A stretch of DNA of 64,000 nucleotides from Hortaea werneckii (lineage: Eukaryota > Ascomycota > Dothideomycetes > Mycosphaerellales > Teratosphaeriaceae). Below are positions 10,701-20,258 of this stretch, piece by piece. Under the pieces are notes generated by a model. The model did not search any database. It worked only from the letters and a program-made list of their open reading frames with translations, and was not told the origin of the DNA. The translations under genes and the position numbers were made by a program. Each line of letters starts with the position of its first letter. The first letter of the stretch is position 1. The stretch covers positions 62,001 to 126,000 of the forward strand of contig JBAOKB010000048.1 in the NCBI GenBank assembly GCA_037044905.1. Direction: 5' to 3'.

Positions 10701-13700
10701 ATAATTAACTATATTAGAAAGCTACTCTACTATATTTTATAGTTTAGAAGAGTAGTAATTATATATACTATAAGTCTTTTAAGGTACCTATATATAACTA
10801 AACTCTAGGTTAAGTATAAAAAAATAATACTACTAGAGATTTAAGACCTTCTATCTCCTATTAAAGTAATTAAGGTTATTATAGTAAGCCTTAGGGGTAG
10901 TAGTTTTAGATAGCTATATAAAACTATAAATATAAGTACTTCCTTAGCCCTAAAACTTATATTAATACTAATAATTATAAATACTAAATTTAGGCTTAAA
11001 AATATAGTTAAAAAAGTTTATAAACTAATAGTAGAAGTAGATAGTAGTAATATAAGAATTCTCTCGTAAGTTATAATAGTTAATCTAGTACCTAGTCCTT
11101 ATTAGTTTTAGTCCTAATAAGTAAAATACTAATTAGGTAGGAATAGAAACCTAGTCTTATTGTTAGTTTCCCTTTAGGTCTAATAGTCTAAGAAATATTA
11201 TTAAAGGCTCTTCTATTAGGTATCTACTATACTAAAAGTAAAGAAGAAAGTAGGCTTCCCTAGTATCTAAATATATATATATAGTTTATAACTATATCTC
11301 TTCTAGTATAGATAGATACCCTTTATATTGCTTACATACTAAACAATACTATTAAATAGAGGTATATAGCTACCGTTGTCCTAATTTAACTCCTTATAGA
11401 ACTCTTAGATAGAGATATTCTAATATAGTTAATTAGGAGCTTTATTTATAATCTAGTGCAAGTAGGCATTACTTTAGTCCTATATCTATATATTAAAAAT
11501 AGTATAATAGAACCTCTTATAGTAAGTAAAATAACTATTAGTATATTATAAAATATAGATAGCCTAGTTATAGAAGGAAAACTATTTTAAGTATAATTAT
11601 AGTAGAGACTACTTAGTAAGACTATATAGAAAGAAGGTAGGAAATATAAGTAAAAAGATATACTAAGAAGTAGCCTACTAGCTATACTAAAAAGTCTAAA
11701 GGTAAGGCTACTTAAAGGCTAGAATATCTATACTACCTTATATATAGAGACCTATAGGCCCGTTAATTTAGTCCTAGTTAAAAATTTACTTATTAGAAAA
11801 GAAATAAACCTTCCTAAAGGTTATCTTCTTTAAGGCGCGTAGGATATATAACTAGAATTATATCTATAGTATAAACCTTAGCGTTATTACCTTTAATAGA
11901 AGGTCTCTAAAGAGCTACTAAAGCTAAATAGTTAGAAGCTATAATAAAAAGGGAATTAAAAACAATATTATTATTAAGAAGCTATAGGAGGGCCTAATAA
12001 TTAAAGTTAATATCTTTATAACTAGGGTAATATTAGAATAAGTAGTTAAGCTAAGCCTATAAAAGAAGTTTTAAGATTCTTTTCTAATAAAAACATTCCT
12101 TATTAAGAAAGAAAAATATACCTATATTCTATTCCTTTTTATAATAAATAACCTCCGAAACTATTAGTAAAGCTCTTTATAATAGTTATTATAGAAGCTT
12201 TATTCTAGTTATATAAGGATAGTATTATAGTACTAGAGGAGTCGAGAGAGCTAAGTTATAATATCTAGTATATTATAGAGAAAGGTTATAATATACCCTT
12301 TATAGTAATACTAAGTACTCTTTATATATACTATCTCTATACTAATATATATAGGAGTAATAAATAATTCTTTAATACTTAAAAGGGTAGAAAGATTAGG
12401 CAGGAAGTTATTAAAATCTATATTATTTTTATATAAGAAGAGGAATAGTTTATTATTATCTTTAATAAGGTCTTTTTAAATATAGCGCTAGTAGATACTA
12501 TTAATATTAATAATAATACTAAACTATAGCTCCTTATACTACTAATAATATACTATCTTAAGGTAGTCTAGATAACCTATCTACTATTAAATATACTTTT
12601 AATTATAAGTAGATATAACTAGTTTAGTTAGGTCTATACTAGCCTAGAGAATAGAATTGTTATATAGCTTATAGTATAATAACTCTAGACTAGAAGGCGG
12701 TAAAGGCTAACTAATAGAAGGGGTAGTTAAAGCCTTATTATAAGGAATAATAGAAGGGTAGCTATCTAATATAGGGATAAATTTACGCTAGTACTATAAT
12801 CTCTAATACTACTAGTCGCGACAAGAGATAGTAATTTAGATAGTATAAATATAGAAAGCTAAATTCTTTTATAATTAATATAGGCCTAGTAAAAAAGGAA
12901 TATATTTCTTTATAATAAGGGGAGCTCTATTTAAGAAAGAATTAGCTTATAAGTTAGTTATTTTAATATTTATAGCTATTTTAAGGTATAGAATATTAGT
13001 ATTAATCCTTTATATTACTTCCTATATTCTCTTTAAAAGGAGGATTCTACTACTATTATATATAGTATTTCTATTATTATACTGCGTAATATTTAGAATA
13101 GGTTTTAATAATATAATAGTTTCTATCTAAAAATTCTAAGAGAGGATAGTTAAATTAGTAATAGGAGTAACATTTTGTATTAATTATAATAGGTAGAGTT
13201 TAAGTTATTTTCTCTTATAAAATAAGATATACTGCTTAAAAAAGAATAAAAAAAGGAATTCCTACCTAATAAATAGAGAAGGATAGAGAGTAGGAATTTC
13301 TAACCTAATAAAAGAGAACTTATAATATTAATAGGAAAGGTAGTATCTTATATTTAAATATAGGTAAGGTATAAATAAAAAAGAAAGAGAGGTAGATATT
13401 ATATAAAAAAATTTTATATATAGTAGATTCTTTCCTAATAAAAAAAAGATAAATAAGGAAAGAATATAGATAGTAGTAAGGTTAAATTCTTTTATAATAT
13501 AATAGTAATAGGTATAGTATACTAAAAATAAAAGATTTTTTTATAATAAAAGGGATATATATTAGGAAAGAAAGCGAAATTCTACTATATATAGGGCGGA
13601 ACGAAGGCGTAAGCTTCGACCTATAGCTAAAACTCGCGCGTTTACGTAGATTTTAGTATATTAATTAGAGTAAAACTTAGCGTAGACCCTATAAAGTTTT

Positions 13701-13745
13701 CTATTATAGTATAGGCCTCGCAAGCTCGGCAATAAAATAGATAAG

Positions 13746-14119
13746 ATGTCTGTTGTTAATTTAGTAACTTGGGTTGCGACCTTTAATGTCTCCTACTATA
13801 ATATGTGAGAATGCCTTCATTGCCAATTGTCGTAGAAGATGTCCATATCCTTTTCGGTGACTTTCCAGCACCCGATTCATGCACCGCATGCCCAACCAGA
13901 TTCCAGATCACGTGCCGTTCTTGGCAGTGATTACCCTGATGCAGAAACGCCAAAGTTCCGCCGGCGGCGGGCCTGCCCCTCGTTCACGTTGTTTTCAAAC
14001 GCCCGCCCACCTTACTCACCCAGGGAAAAAAGTATCCTCCACACCTTATCACCCGTGAACATAGACTGAGCTGCGACAACCCACTTCCAGTCTTCCCTTG
14101 ATCCAACACACCCGTCACA
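13746..14119. other. 5' region of YRB1 beside the AT island
   Basis: Normal base composition returns at about 13746. The segment leads into the YRB1 start and presumably holds its promoter and 5' UTR. An open frame at 13839-14069 has no recognisable content. Confidence 0.55.
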
Positions 14120-14892
14120 ATGGCCGACGAGGAGAAGAAGCCCGACCCCGCCCCCACCGAGGAGGCGAAGCCTGCGGAGGACAAGCCGGCCACTGAAAAG
14201 GCTAAGGAGACCGCGACCGACGTAAAGGACAACGTCTTCTCCATGTTCGGCGGCGGTGCCAAGAAAGAATCCAAGCCCGAAGAGAACGACGAGGAGAACG
14301 ACCGTTCCGGCTCCGCCAAGGCACAAGCAGAGAAGGCCAAGGCCGAAGGCGGTGAGGGCGGCGATGAGGAGAAGGCCGAGGAGGAGGAGGCCGATGTGCA
14401 CTTCGAGCCGGTCGTGCACCTGACGGAGAAGGTGGAAACGAAGACGAACGAGGAGGCCGAGGAGCAGATGTTCAAGATGCGCGCGAAGCTGTTCAAGTTC
14501 GATCGGGAGAGCAGGGAGTGGAAGGAGAGAGGCACTGGCGATGTGCGATTGTTGAAGCACAAGGAGAACGGCAAGACGAGACTGGTGATGAGAAGAGACA
14601 AGACCCTGAAGGTCTGCGCAAACCATTATGGTAAGTTGTGGCGACCGTACATCAGTTCCTAGCTGAACGCATACTGACATGACCACCAGTCGTTCCGGAC
14701 ATGAAGCTCTCGCCGAACGTTGGCAGCGACCGCAGCTGGGTGTGGAACGCCGCTGCCGATGTGTCCGAGGGTGAGCCAGAGGCCCAAACGCTCGCCATCC
14801 GTTTCGCCAACTCCGAGAACGCCAACCTGTTCAAGGAAGCCTTCATCAAGGCCCAGCAGGAGAACGAGGCGCTGTTCGCCAAGGAAGAGTAA
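14120..14892 (+). CDS. YRB1: Ran-binding protein 1 (RanBD1), Yrb1 homologue
   Basis: A 237-residue RanBP1-type protein that stimulates Ran-GTP hydrolysis with RanGAP and supports nuclear transport. There are two exons, 14120-14630 and 14690-14892; the 59-bp intron starts GTAAGT and ends CCAG. The N-terminal ~90 residues are acidic, K/E/A-rich and probably disordered. A single RanBD1 domain spans about 95-225, shown by FKMRAKLFKFD, then WKERGTGDVRLLKHKENG, then the second-exon block SPNVGSDRSWVW and the closing LAIRFANSENANLFKEAF. Splicing joins NHY to VVPDM in frame, which fixes the junction. The length is usual for fungal RanBP1. Frame intact. Confidence 0.93.
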
Positions 14893-17149
14893 GGGCGCGA
14901 CTTACTCAACCTTTCCCCGCAAAAGTCTGCCATTTTCGTATCCCTCCAGACTCAGTAGCTGCGCGCAAGTAGAGGCAGTCCACACCACCTGCGCATGATA
15001 ATGAAAAGAAACATTCAATTCCCGGCAGAGACTGCACCCCTGAGTCGCGGGTCTCCCAAAGGGCAGACGATACCAATCACCGAAGCATGATCTGGGCGTT
15101 CCGAAATCGACTTCATCAACTTCCCATTTCCACCATCATGCCCACTATCACCCCACCATATCTAGCCATGAAACGACATCATACCCCTCCCTTTTTCCCC
15201 CAAAAAAAGAAAAGTATGCACCAGCATTCGCAGCAGGATCATTGTCTAGCGTTTCCGCGTGCAGGCGGAGTCTGGTTGTGCTAGTGCTTTCTTTTAGATA
15301 GAGACATAAAAAAAAGGGCAATTCAAACCTCCTCACATTTTCTCGTTTCTTCAAGCTTCTTAGCAAAATTACAAGGTCTAATAATGATGCGATCCTCGCA
15401 CTATTAGACCTTTATGCACGGTAGAGTACAAGCGGTATGACTTCATTTGGGCCAGGCCGGCATTTGCTATGGTCTGCCGGGTATTCCGAGAATTCCATTA
15501 GCAGCATTTAAGGAAAATAGTCTAGATGGTGTCCTATAATACCTCCTCTTAAACCGACCTAAAAGTATCCCAAGCTAAAATGCGGAGAGGTCCTCTCATC
15601 CAAGTCCTGCCAGAATCGTTCAGCTACGCTACGTACAAGACAGAGCATCTGTACTAATTTCAAGACCGATTGTCCATCAAAGACACGTATGCGTCGAATG
15701 TGAAGGGGCTTGGCGATGCTCATGGTGCATGGTACAGTACAATACGAACAAGATGTAGCGGATGCGTTTAGTTTGCAAGGGCTCGTCGTGAGGAGAGGTT
15801 GTGGGCGATTGACACAAGATAGACTGTCTGCTTGGAAACATGAAAAGAGACCTCGCCTTCCACACATGGCACATGGGATGTAATTGCCGGAGGAAGGTTC
15901 GCTTATTTCGTGCAGACCCAGCGCTTCCTGCTGGAGGTTCGCGGAAGTCGTTTAATCTCGACGGCGTTGGTAATTGTTCGAATAAAAATTAAAATGAAAA
16001 TGAAAAAGACGATACTTCGAGATACGGCGGCAAAACTCTCTCTAGCAGGACGGTCGTCTGATGATGCAGATACTGCGGCAGACCATTGCCTCTCGCGCCT
16101 AAACCCTCTCGTCTTGGCTAAAGATAAATGCTAAACGTACTATGGCAAGCTTGAATATGGAGCCACGACCCTTATGCCGCAGAACACACGCAATACACGC
16201 CACGCTCTGCGGTGCTGGCAATTCAAGGAGGGGGGTGAAGCATTTAAGCCATGATGCAATTGACACGGGGACTTTGAAAGCGACAGGACATTCGTCAGAC
16301 GTCAAGAAGGGCTACAATCAATATCGAGAATGAGACCGGCTGAGGCGGTGACAAGGATATGAATTCGATTGTTTAGATATCGAGTACCGAATGTGGATCT
16401 GCTCGCTAGTCCAGCAACATTCAGATGAGTATCTAATGGCTTCTGCATCCCCAGGAAATCAGCTAGAGCAATGACATGGACAGCTTTTCCCTGTGCTGCT
16501 ACCCATCTCGCAAACCTGATTGAGGAATCCCGGAGCCGACGCGTTTAGCGCGATGTCCAACAAATATCTGTGTTTTCAGTACCCGAGGTGAACGCCGTCC
16601 ATCAGGTCTCGACGTAAACTCATCCCGCTGTATCCGAACGTCTTCCGTAGGGGTTTACACAGCACCCAGAACTATAGAGTTCTACGACGAAATTCCGCTC
16701 ATTTGGAAGCCAGTGACCGGAATATGGCGCTGATTCGGCTGGTAGATTGAAAGGAAGCGGTAGACTGACACAATGCCTAGGCAGGTTGAATCAGTTGCCA
16801 ATACACTTTGCACGCTATACAGCTCGGTGGGGGTGGTCAACTGCCAGGGATTGCGCAATTCATCAGGGACCTAGCATTCGTCCGAATTGGTCTCTCGAAA
16901 GAGATCCATAACCCGGCCTGATCGTTGTACGCCGCGTTGACCATCGGAGGGGATACTTGAAGCCTTTAAGGAGGCCGTACAGTCGATGATCGACTTGAGT
17001 CCTGTGCGCATGCACTTATAAGCTTGGAGAAGGCAGCGTCGGGAGCCGCATGGGCTATGTCACATAGCAACCTGGATTTACAGCTCCAAACCATAGCGTT
17101 CGTGCGCGGATAGTTCAGGCAGAGACACAGCCAAGTGAACACTCTCCTT
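14893..17149. other. 2.3 kb intergenic region without a recognisable gene
   Basis: It lies between the 3' end of YRB1 and the 3' end of MOD5. Only short, mutually overlapping open frames are present, none with a recognisable domain. A hairpin-forming inverted repeat sits at 15373-15412. Nothing else stands out. Confidence 0.55.
15373..15412. repeat. nested hairpin (11-bp outer stem, 5-bp inner stem)
   Basis: The arms AAGGTCTAATA (15373-15383) and TATTAGACCTT (15402-15412) are perfect inverted repeats. Inside the 18-nt loop a second 5-bp stem, TGCGA/TCGCA, can form. It lies 480 bp downstream of YRB1. It could be an RNA structure or a relic of a small inverted-repeat element. Confidence 0.7.
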
Positions 17150-18627
17150 TCAGCCTTCCGACCCCGTGCGAGGCTTCTCTCCACATTGCGCAGCATCAAC
17201 AGCCTGCTTCCGCCGCTTACTCACCAGCTTCTTATGGGCCTTGCTATTAACATGCTGGTGCCACTGGTCCTGCACGACACAAGTAACATTGCACGTCTCA
17301 CAATGCTGTTTCGTCCAGGATTCCGGTTTGGCGGAGATATCGTAGTCCCTTCTCGAGGTGAGCAGATCCGTGAGAGTGGATGGTGCTACAGTCTCTGGCG
17401 GAGGGAGGGGAGTGCCAGCGAGGAACTGTTCTGTAATAGTAAGGGCGGGCTTGACGACCGTTTCGTCGTACTGTGTCGCATCAGATGCGTCGAGGACGAA
17501 TAGGCTATCACTTGCTTTTGCTTCGTGCAGGGCGTTGACGAGCTTAATTCTAATCCAGCGGATCTGGCGTTTGGCGTACTGTCGAGTCGCCGCTTTCGTC
17601 CGGTCTATAGCCTCAGTCTTCAGACGGACAAGCTCCTTTTCGCTTGTATTATCGCTTGCTAGTGCCTTTGTGTAAGGCTTGAACTCTTTGTACCCGATGC
17701 TGACCCAGATGCCTCTGGTTTCGTCGACTGGCCTTCCAGCCGCGGCCCCCGCTTCGGCGTGTGCATCTAAGGTATGTACTTCTCCTAAGAGCCCCGCATC
17801 CAGCATCTTGTCAACTCGATTGTCCAGTCGACTTCGTAACGGCTCCGGTTCAGCATGGACCCAGAAAAGAAGAACCGAGAATCGCAGAGTCGAATTTGAG
17901 GGTTCTCCCTCCGCAGCGTGTTCTTCATTCAGATGCTCGCCTTTACGCATTCTTTGCTCAGCGTAGGTATCCGAGGCTTTCTTACCAGTCTTGAGATAGA
18001 TTTCCAAGCTCCGCTGAATCTTCCTGCGATCTTTGGGATGCCATCGCTCAGCCATGACGGGATCGACTCTTTTCAGCTCCTCAAGCAATGCCTCGGTCGG
18101 CTCCTCCAACAAAGGAAATTGTTGCACGTTGTCTTGCGTTGCATTCTCAGCTTGCTCCGTCTCACCCTCCGTCTCCGCGAGTCGATCATGGAATAGCAGG
18201 CTCTGAGTGTAATAGTGGGTTCCGCCCACAAGGATTGGTAATTTCCCTCTACTCCTTATCTCTTCAATCACCTTCACAGCTCTTTTGACAAAAGTTCCAA
18301 CCACCCATGTCGGCTCTTGCAACCCAATGCATCCTAGCAGGTGATGTGGAATGCCTCGCTGTTCTTCTGGCGTGATTTTGTTCGTGATAATGGGGAGACC
18401 GGAGTAGAGCTGCATGGCATCACCGTTGATGATCTCGCCATTGTAGCGCCTTGCTAGCTCCACAGCTAGCTGGCTGCGGTGGTCAGTCTCATATGAAGGG
18501 CAGACGACGTTGGAGAGTAATGACAAACCTGCGACTTGCCAGTGCCTGTCGCACCAATGACCGCTATAAGCGGATCATGGAGCGGATTGCGTGCCATCAT
18601 ACTCAACCGGCGGACACAACGCAGCAT
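17150..18627 (-). CDS. MOD5: tRNA dimethylallyltransferase (isopentenyltransferase) with C-terminal zinc finger
   Basis: This enzyme adds a dimethylallyl group to A37 of tRNAs. There are two exons: 18627 (or 18600) down to 18529, and 18469-17150. The 59-bp intron has GTTTGT and CCAG ends. Splicing rebuilds the P-loop: PLIAVIGATGTGKSQ continues directly into LAVELARRYNGEIINGDAMQ. Other family blocks are GIPHHLLG, LPILVGGTHYY, RRKIQRSLEIYLKTGK and RQYAKRQIRWIR. A C2H2-type finger (CETCNVTC...HVNSKAHKK) near the C-terminus is typical of eukaryotic Mod5/TRIT1. The protein is 463 residues from ATG 18600. A second in-frame ATG at 18627 adds MLRCVRRLS, which resembles a short mitochondrial presequence. 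The frame is intact. Confidence 0.92.
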
Positions 18628-18913
18628 GAGCCACAGTGAGCTTAGATGCAGTGAAGGTAAAACAAGATTATTTTCATGTGAAAGAGCGTCACTTCCGTTC
18701 TGGGGAGGCTAGCGAAAATCGGTGCTCCGAGGGTGGCTTGCCCAGCCGCCGGCGAACTTTGATTCAGTCAGCGACGTAATTGATTAGCATTTCCAACCCA
18801 TTGTTCCAGCCTTCAAAACATCCATTCCTTTTTTTTCCCTCCTCCTCCTACCACCGCGCCGCTGTAGCAAAGTCACCACAGAGAGATCCTGCATTACGTA
18901 GATCTGGTCAAGA
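18628..18913. promoter_or_regulatory. divergent promoter region MOD5 / CAF16
   Basis: About 290 bp separate the oppositely oriented starts of MOD5 and the CAF16-like gene, so both promoters must lie here. A pyrimidine-rich stretch at about 18826-18850 precedes the CAF16 start. No specific site is proposed. Confidence 0.5.
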
Positions 18914-19810
18914 ATGCCTGAACCAACAATCGCCGTGAACGACCTCACGTTCACGTTCCCGGACTCCACCACCGGCTTACAGAACATCTCTCTCGATCTA
19001 CCGGCCGGATCGCGCACTCTTCTAATAGGCGGTAAGTCCCTCGTCAAACCTGAAAGACCAAAAACCCAAAGAACCCCAAGACTAAATCCTCAGAGCGAAT
19101 GGCGCGGGCAAAACGACCCTCCTCCGGCTGCTGTCCGGCAAACGCATGGCGCCACCCAACACCGTGAACCTCGGGGCGTAGACCCTTTCTCCACGGGCCT
19201 CGAAGGCGTGACCTACCTAGGACTGGAATGGGTCCTGAACCCAATCGTACGCACCGACATCGCGGTGCCTGAGCTCCTAAAGAGCGTAGGCGGGGACCGG
19301 TACCCTCAGCGGCGGGACGAACTGATCCGGATTCTCGACGTGGACACGTCGTGGCACCTCCACGCGGTGTCGGATGGCGAACGCCGACGTGTGCAGCTCT
19401 GTATGGGTCTGCTTCGGCCGTGGAGTACGCTGCTCCTGGACGAGATAACGGTAGATCTGGACCTGCTAAGCCGACACAACTTCCTCGACTTCCTGAAACG
19501 GGAGACGGAGACGCGGGAGTGTACGATCGTGTACGCGACGCACATCCTGGACAACCTGGCGGCGTGGCCGACGCACCTGGTGCACATGTCGCAGGGGCAA
19601 GTGAAGAAGTGGGGGCCGATGGGGTCGTTTGAGGTTCCCGAGGCGGGGGCGGGTGGGGTGGAGGGGAATAGTCGGCTCGGACAGCTGGTGCTGCAGTGGC
19701 TACGGGAGGATTTGGCTGAGAGGGGCCCGAGGAGGGGGCAGGCGGGGGAGGGGAAGACGTATCAGAATTTGGAGGGGAAGGGAGGGTATGGGCTTGAGCA
19801 GAAGAAATGA
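18914..19810 (+). CDS. CAF16: Caf16-like ABC ATPase (frame break after Walker A)
   Basis: A soluble ABC-type ATPase of the Caf16 group, linked in yeast to the CCR4-NOT complex. Exons are 18914-19031 and 19096-19810; the 64-bp intron runs GTAAGT...GAG. Splicing joins LLIG to ANGAGKTTLLRLLSGK, restoring Walker A. Later motifs are the Q-loop region GVTYLGLEWVLNP, the signature SDGERRRVQL, Walker B TLLLDEITVDLDL and the H-loop YATH. The spliced frame hits TAG at 19178 because the run at 19173-19176 has four G; five would join it to GVDPFSTGLEG. Leaving the intron in gives an open frame throughout but destroys Walker A. The corrected length would be about 277 residues. Assembly error is the likeliest cause. 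Confidence 0.85.
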   Translation: MPEPTIAVNDLTFTFPDSTTGLQNISLDLPAGSRTLLIGGKSLVKPERPKTQRTPRLNPQSEWRGQNDPPPAAVRQTHGATQHREPRGVDPFSTGLEGVTYLGLEWVLNPIVRTDIAVPELLKSVGGDRYPQRRDELIRILDVDTSWHLHAVSDGERRRVQLCMGLLRPWSTLLLDEITVDLDLLSRHNFLDFLKRETETRECTIVYATHILDNLAAWPTHLVHMSQGQVKKWGPMGSFEVPEAGAGGVEGNSRLGQLVLQWLREDLAERGPRRGQAGEGKTYQNLEGKGGYGLEQKK

Positions 19811-20258
19811 TTCTGATGTTGAACGCAAAGCTCTTCCTCTGCTGGATCGATGAGGGATGTCGAGATTGAAAGGGCCAGGAAACGTTGGCAGGTGTCGAGA
19901 GATTTATTGTGGAAGCCTTCAACGGTGACAGTACTCAGACTCGGTCTAGGAGAACCAAATCCCCTTGCAGGTCAGATAGATAATGGAAAACGTTTACAAT
20001 ATCCATAAATCTACATATCTCCCTTGAACTGCAGAATCATCCTAACACACACAATTTTCCCCTCATTCCGGTGTGGCTCTGCGACTAGCAAAGTCAAAAA
20101 CGCCCGAGACGCCTGCACACAATGCCCTCTAATCAAGCGATGACCTAACAGCAACACAACCAAAAGAGGCAAGAGGGACAGGCAAAGGGAAAAACCAAAC
20201 CAAATTCCCTACCCCCCACGGCGAACCCAATCCATAACCTCCACTCGTCTAAAAACAC
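19811..20258. other. convergent intergenic region CAF16 / GDA1
   Basis: It holds the 3' ends of two converging genes. No coding or structured element is recognised. Confidence 0.55.

Larger units (their letters stand above)
5395..13745. repeat. AT-rich gene-free island, RIP-mutated repeat DNA
   Basis: About 8.35 kb of strongly AT-biased sequence with abrupt borders and no open frame of 60 codons on either strand. TpA is extremely abundant while TpG and CpA are almost absent: the 60-base stretches at 7801-7860, 9001-9060 and 10801-10860 contain none of either. CpG is still present. That pattern is expected when CpA is converted to TpA by repeat-induced point mutation, a fungal premeiotic silencing process acting on duplicated DNA. 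The island is probably one or more dead transposons, but mutation is too heavy for me to name the family. No convincing terminal repeats or target-site duplication could be seen by eye. Confidence 0.9.

Noticed and set aside
5395..13745. Terminal inverted repeats at the island borders (CGAGCTT near 5410 and near 13718 in reverse)
   Set aside because: Only seven bases match before the arms diverge; not enough to call a transposon end.
19170..19182. Programmed ribosomal frameshift in CAF16
   Set aside because: No slippery heptamer or downstream structure is evident, and the same kind of one-base loss at G/C runs occurs in eight unrelated genes.
19044..19922. 292-codon open frame antisense to CAF16
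   Set aside because: Proline/arginine-rich shadow of GC-rich coding sequence on the other strand, no domain, overlaps conserved CAF16 motifs.
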